Shown piece by piece: positions 5,580-7,439 of a stretch of DNA of 7,439 nt (its first letter is position 1; each line of letters starts with the position of its first letter). The stretch is from the NCBI GenBank assembly GCA_004558955.1, contig SFZC01000093.1:1-7439 (forward strand), in the 5' to 3' direction. A program made the translations under genes and the position numbers. The DNA is from a bacterium (GTDB lineage Bacteria > Cyanobacteriota > Vampirovibrionia > Gastranaerophilales > Gastranaerophilaceae). The notes under the pieces are model-generated. The model had not been told where the DNA came from and made no database searches. It saw only the letters and a list, made by a program, of their open reading frames with translations.

Positions 5580-6938
5580 TTACACCATCACCGCAAAGCA
5601 CACGTACGCCTCTCCCCTTTCGTTCGTCGCGTTTTGCACTTCGATTTTTCCGCCGTGGAGGATTGCGATTGCCTGCGCGATTGAAAGGCCAAGCCCTGAG
5701 CCTGCCGTGCTTCTTGAGCGGTCGCCGCGGTAAAGGCGGTCGAAAACGTGGGGAATGTCCTCCCCGCTGATTGCGCCGGTGTTCAGCACGGAGATTTTTA
5801 TGCGGTCCTCCTCAAGTTTTTCCGTGCAGAGCGTAACCTCGCCGCCTTCCGCCGTGTACTGGAACGCGTTCTGCAGAAGGTTCGAGACGCATCTCATGAG
5901 CAGGAGCGGGTCCGCCTTAAAGTTAAAATCCTCCGCGCATTTCTTCTCCACGCTGAATTTTATTTTTTTCTTTTCCGCAAGAAGCGCGAACCGGGCGGAA
6001 ACATCGTCGGCAAATTTCCAGGCGTTCACGTCCGTAAGCGCAATTTTCATTTCCGGGGACTCAAAGCGGCTCAAGTCCTGAAGATTCCACACAAGTTTTT
6101 CTATTATCGTAAGCTCGGAATAAAGGGCCGCAAAACGCTCAGCCGTCGCCTCAAGGACTCCGTCGTTCATTCCCTCGACCTGCATTTTTACCGCAGTAAG
6201 CGGAGTGCGCAAATCGTGCGAGATGTCCTGCATCCACTGACGGCGCAAAGTCTCCTCGTGCAGAAGCCGGTTTTTCAGCTTTTTTACCGAATCCAGAATC
6301 CTGTCGAACTCGTTCACACCGAGAGCCGGCATATTTTTTTTCATCAGGTCCGGAGACGAAATGTAGTCCGCCAGCGAGCGCGCCTTTTTTGAAAGCACTG
6401 TCGAAATAAAAAGCGAAAGCGCAAGCGTGATTGAAACCGCGATTGCGATTCCGGCGAAAATCCCTTTTTCCATAGTCGAAACAAAAATTCTGTTCGCCTT
6501 GTACGCCAGAAACCCAACGTTGTCCGCGCAAAGATAGCCGATTGTCTTGCCGCCGTCTTTTATCTGGACCGGAGAATTAAGAGCCATAAAAGTCGAAAGC
6601 GAGCCGACCGATTTTTCAACATCTTCCTGCGTGCTGACCTTTCCTTTTTCAAGAAGCAGAACCGGTTTTTTGTTTCCGTCAAAAATATAGATGTAAAGCG
6701 AATCTGTCGTGTAAGGCATCACCGCGTTTTCAAGAGAAGATGAAGAAAGGCTTCCTTCAAGTCTGTATGTCTTTGAGATTGCCGGAAGAATAAGGGCCAC
6801 AAAGTCGTTTCTTTTTCCAGCATTCCACTCGTTTATGGAACGGCTTACCGCCACCGTAAAAATCCCGGACATTGCGGCAATCAATGCAAACGAAACGGCA
6901 ACAAAACCTGTAAGAATTCGTACAAAAATTGACTTCAT
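5580..6938 (-). CDS. Sensor histidine kinase of a two-component system
   Basis: A 452-residue inner-membrane kinase. Segments in order: TM1 at about 4-31, an extracytoplasmic sensor domain at about 32-157, TM2 at about 159-182, a HAMP-like linker at about 183-228, HisKA with the phosphorylated His241 in DISHDLRTPLT, and the ATP-binding domain with N box NLLQNAFQYT (353-362), a G1 variant NTG (386-388), F box HVFDRLYRG (397-405) and G2 GSGLGLSIAQ (413-422). NTG in place of DxG is common in this kinase group, so activity is expected. It phosphorylates the response regulator encoded just upstream. The gap to that gene is only 3 nt and no good Shine-Dalgarno precedes the ATG (a weak GGCGG lies more than 15 nt upstream), so translation is probably coupled. 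The signal is unknown. The 3' end is duplicated at 2425-2546, and the convergent DNA methyltransferase gene ends 20 bp away. Confidence 0.95.
   Translation of the reverse strand: MKSIFVRILTGFVAVSFALIAAMSGIFTVAVSRSINEWNAGKRNDFVALILPAISKTYRLEGSLSSSSLENAVMPYTTDSLYIYIFDGNKKPVLLLEKGKVSTQEDVEKSVGSLSTFMALNSPVQIKDGGKTIGYLCADNVGFLAYKANRIFVSTMEKGIFAGIAIAVSITLALSLFISTVLSKKARSLADYISSPDLMKKNMPALGVNEFDRILDSVKKLKNRLLHEETLRRQWMQDISHDLRTPLTAVKMQVEGMNDGVLEATAERFAALYSELTIIEKLVWNLQDLSRFESPEMKIALTDVNAWKFADDVSARFALLAEKKKIKFSVEKKCAEDFNFKADPLLLMRCVSNLLQNAFQYTAEGGEVTLCTEKLEEDRIKISVLNTGAISGEDIPHVFDRLYRGDRSRSTAGSGLGLSIAQAIAILHGGKIEVQNATNERGEAYVCFAVMV
5589..5710. repeat. Right copy of 122-bp direct repeat, inside the kinase gene
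   Basis: It is the partner of 2425-2546 and covers the last kinase codons from the G2 box to the fourth codon before the stop (VCFAV region). The reading frame is the same in both copies. A crossover between them would therefore keep the kinase open reading frame and end it at the left copy's stop. Confidence 0.92.
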
Positions 6939-6941
6939 TTT

Positions 6942-7439
6942 TTACTTTTTTGAATCCGCCTTTATTCCGCTGAACCTGTAGCCGAATCCCCTTACTGTTG
7001 AAATCCACTGCTGCCCGATTTTTGAGCGCAGGTTCGCCATGTGGGTATCTATCGTCCGCTCCGAGCCCTCAAAAAAATAGTTCAGGCATTCGCCCAAAAG
7101 CTGCTCGCGCGAGACAACCTGCCCGGCGTTCGACGCAAGATACAAAAGAATCTTCCATTCTGTAGACGTAAGTTCAATCGGATTTCCGTCAACGCTAACG
7201 CTGTGCCTGCCTTCATCTATAAAAACCGCAGAATTTCCGCTCTGCCATTCGCCCGAAGCCGCGCTTTTTCCGCCGTCAGATTTGCCGGTTCGTCTTAAAA
7301 GCGCGTGAACACGAAGAACAAGTTCCTTTGCAGAAAAAGGCTTGCAGATGTAGTCGTCAGCGCCAAGCTCAAAGCCCAGAATCCTGTCAGGCTCAGAGTC
7401 CTTCGCGGTCAGAAAAATCAGCGGAATGTCACTCGCAGC
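6942..7439 (-). CDS. OmpR/PhoB-type response regulator, C-terminal 165 residues
   Basis: The frame is open from the right edge to TAA at 6944-6942, and the N-terminus with the phosphorylated aspartate lies outside the window. What is visible is the end of the receiver domain, with the switch threonine in IFLTAKD, the GFELGADDY stretch and the conserved lysine in CKPFSAKEL, then a winged-helix DNA-binding domain: LTSTEWKILLYLASNAGQVV, SREQLLGE, then the recognition-helix region ERTIDTHMANLRSKIG, ending STVRGFGYRF. This is the standard PhoB-type effector domain, so the protein is a transcription regulator activated by the kinase downstream. A linker of about 20 residues rich in G and S (GKSDGGKSAASGEWQSG) joins the domains. 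The target genes are unknown. Confidence 0.95.
   Translation of the reverse strand, partial: AASDIPLIFLTAKDSEPDRILGFELGADDYICKPFSAKELVLRVHALLRRTGKSDGGKSAASGEWQSGNSAVFIDEGRHSVSVDGNPIELTSTEWKILLYLASNAGQVVSREQLLGECLNYFFEGSERTIDTHMANLRSKIGQQWISTVRGFGYRFSGIKADSKK

Larger units (their letters stand above)
2547..5588. mobile_element. Putative restriction-modification insertion bounded by the kinase 3'-end repeat
   Basis: This segment lies between the two 122-bp direct repeats and carries the class I methyltransferase and the two restriction-modification genes, all on the plus strand. The restriction-modification part is strikingly AT-rich compared with the kinase and DUF6261-like genes. Neither an integrase or transposase nor terminal inverted repeats are visible, so it is not a recognisable insertion sequence. 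The call rests on the flanking duplication and the composition. A simpler reading is a decayed tandem kinase gene with foreign DNA between the copies. Confidence 0.4.

Noticed and set aside
5748..6392. Long plus-strand open frame opposite the kinase
   Set aside because: It lies antisense to a kinase with all motifs intact. Its product is arginine-rich low-complexity sequence typical of a shadow frame, and no ribosome binding site fits.

Overview
The window looks like a chromosomal stretch from a spirochaete, most likely a host-associated Treponema. The clues are the DUF6261-like gene, the mix of GC-richer core genes with AT-rich insertions, and the codon use. The genus call is an impression, not a proof. 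From left to right the window holds: (1) the 5' part of an M.HaeIII-like cytosine-5 DNA methyltransferase on the minus strand, which turns into an AT-rich coiled-coil segment and runs off the left edge; (2) a 0.5 kb gene-free stretch with five 41-bp tandem repeat units; (3) a plus-strand gene resembling DUF6261 followed by a probable terminator; (4) the decayed 3' end of a sensor kinase gene on the minus strand; (5) a plus-strand small class I SAM methyltransferase gene; (6) a two-gene type II restriction-modification unit, nuclease then beta-class methyltransferase; (7) converging on it from the right, a minus-strand two-component pair, histidine kinase then the C-terminal part of its OmpR-type response regulator, cut by the right edge.

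The main structural result is a direct repeat. The last 122 bp of the kinase coding homology (5589-5710) recurs at 2425-2546 in the same orientation with only three mismatches, and the left copy keeps an in-frame stop codon a few bases further on. The class I methyltransferase and the restriction-modification pair lie between the copies. Recombination between them would remove 3164 bp and leave a full-length kinase with a slightly different C-terminus (FAVEI in place of FAVMV). The restriction-modification block is also far more AT-rich than the kinase (17/60 GC at 3601-3660 against 36/60 at 6121-6180). I read this as a defence cassette placed at the 3' end of a housekeeping two-component gene, with the kinase end duplicated around it. 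No integrase or transposase is visible.

The second unusual object is the cytosine methyltransferase. Its motifs I to VIII and target-recognition region closely match my memory of M.HaeIII (GGCC). Near position 300, just before motif IX should appear, both the protein and the base composition change: 69/300 GC at 1-300 against 59/120 at 301-420. The reading frame then continues as a charged coiled coil. This looks like a chimeric or 3'-replaced methyltransferase, though an insertion with the missing motifs further left cannot be excluded. Overall the window is a small defence or DNA-modification hotspot beside ordinary signalling genes. I found no clearly new multi-gene system.
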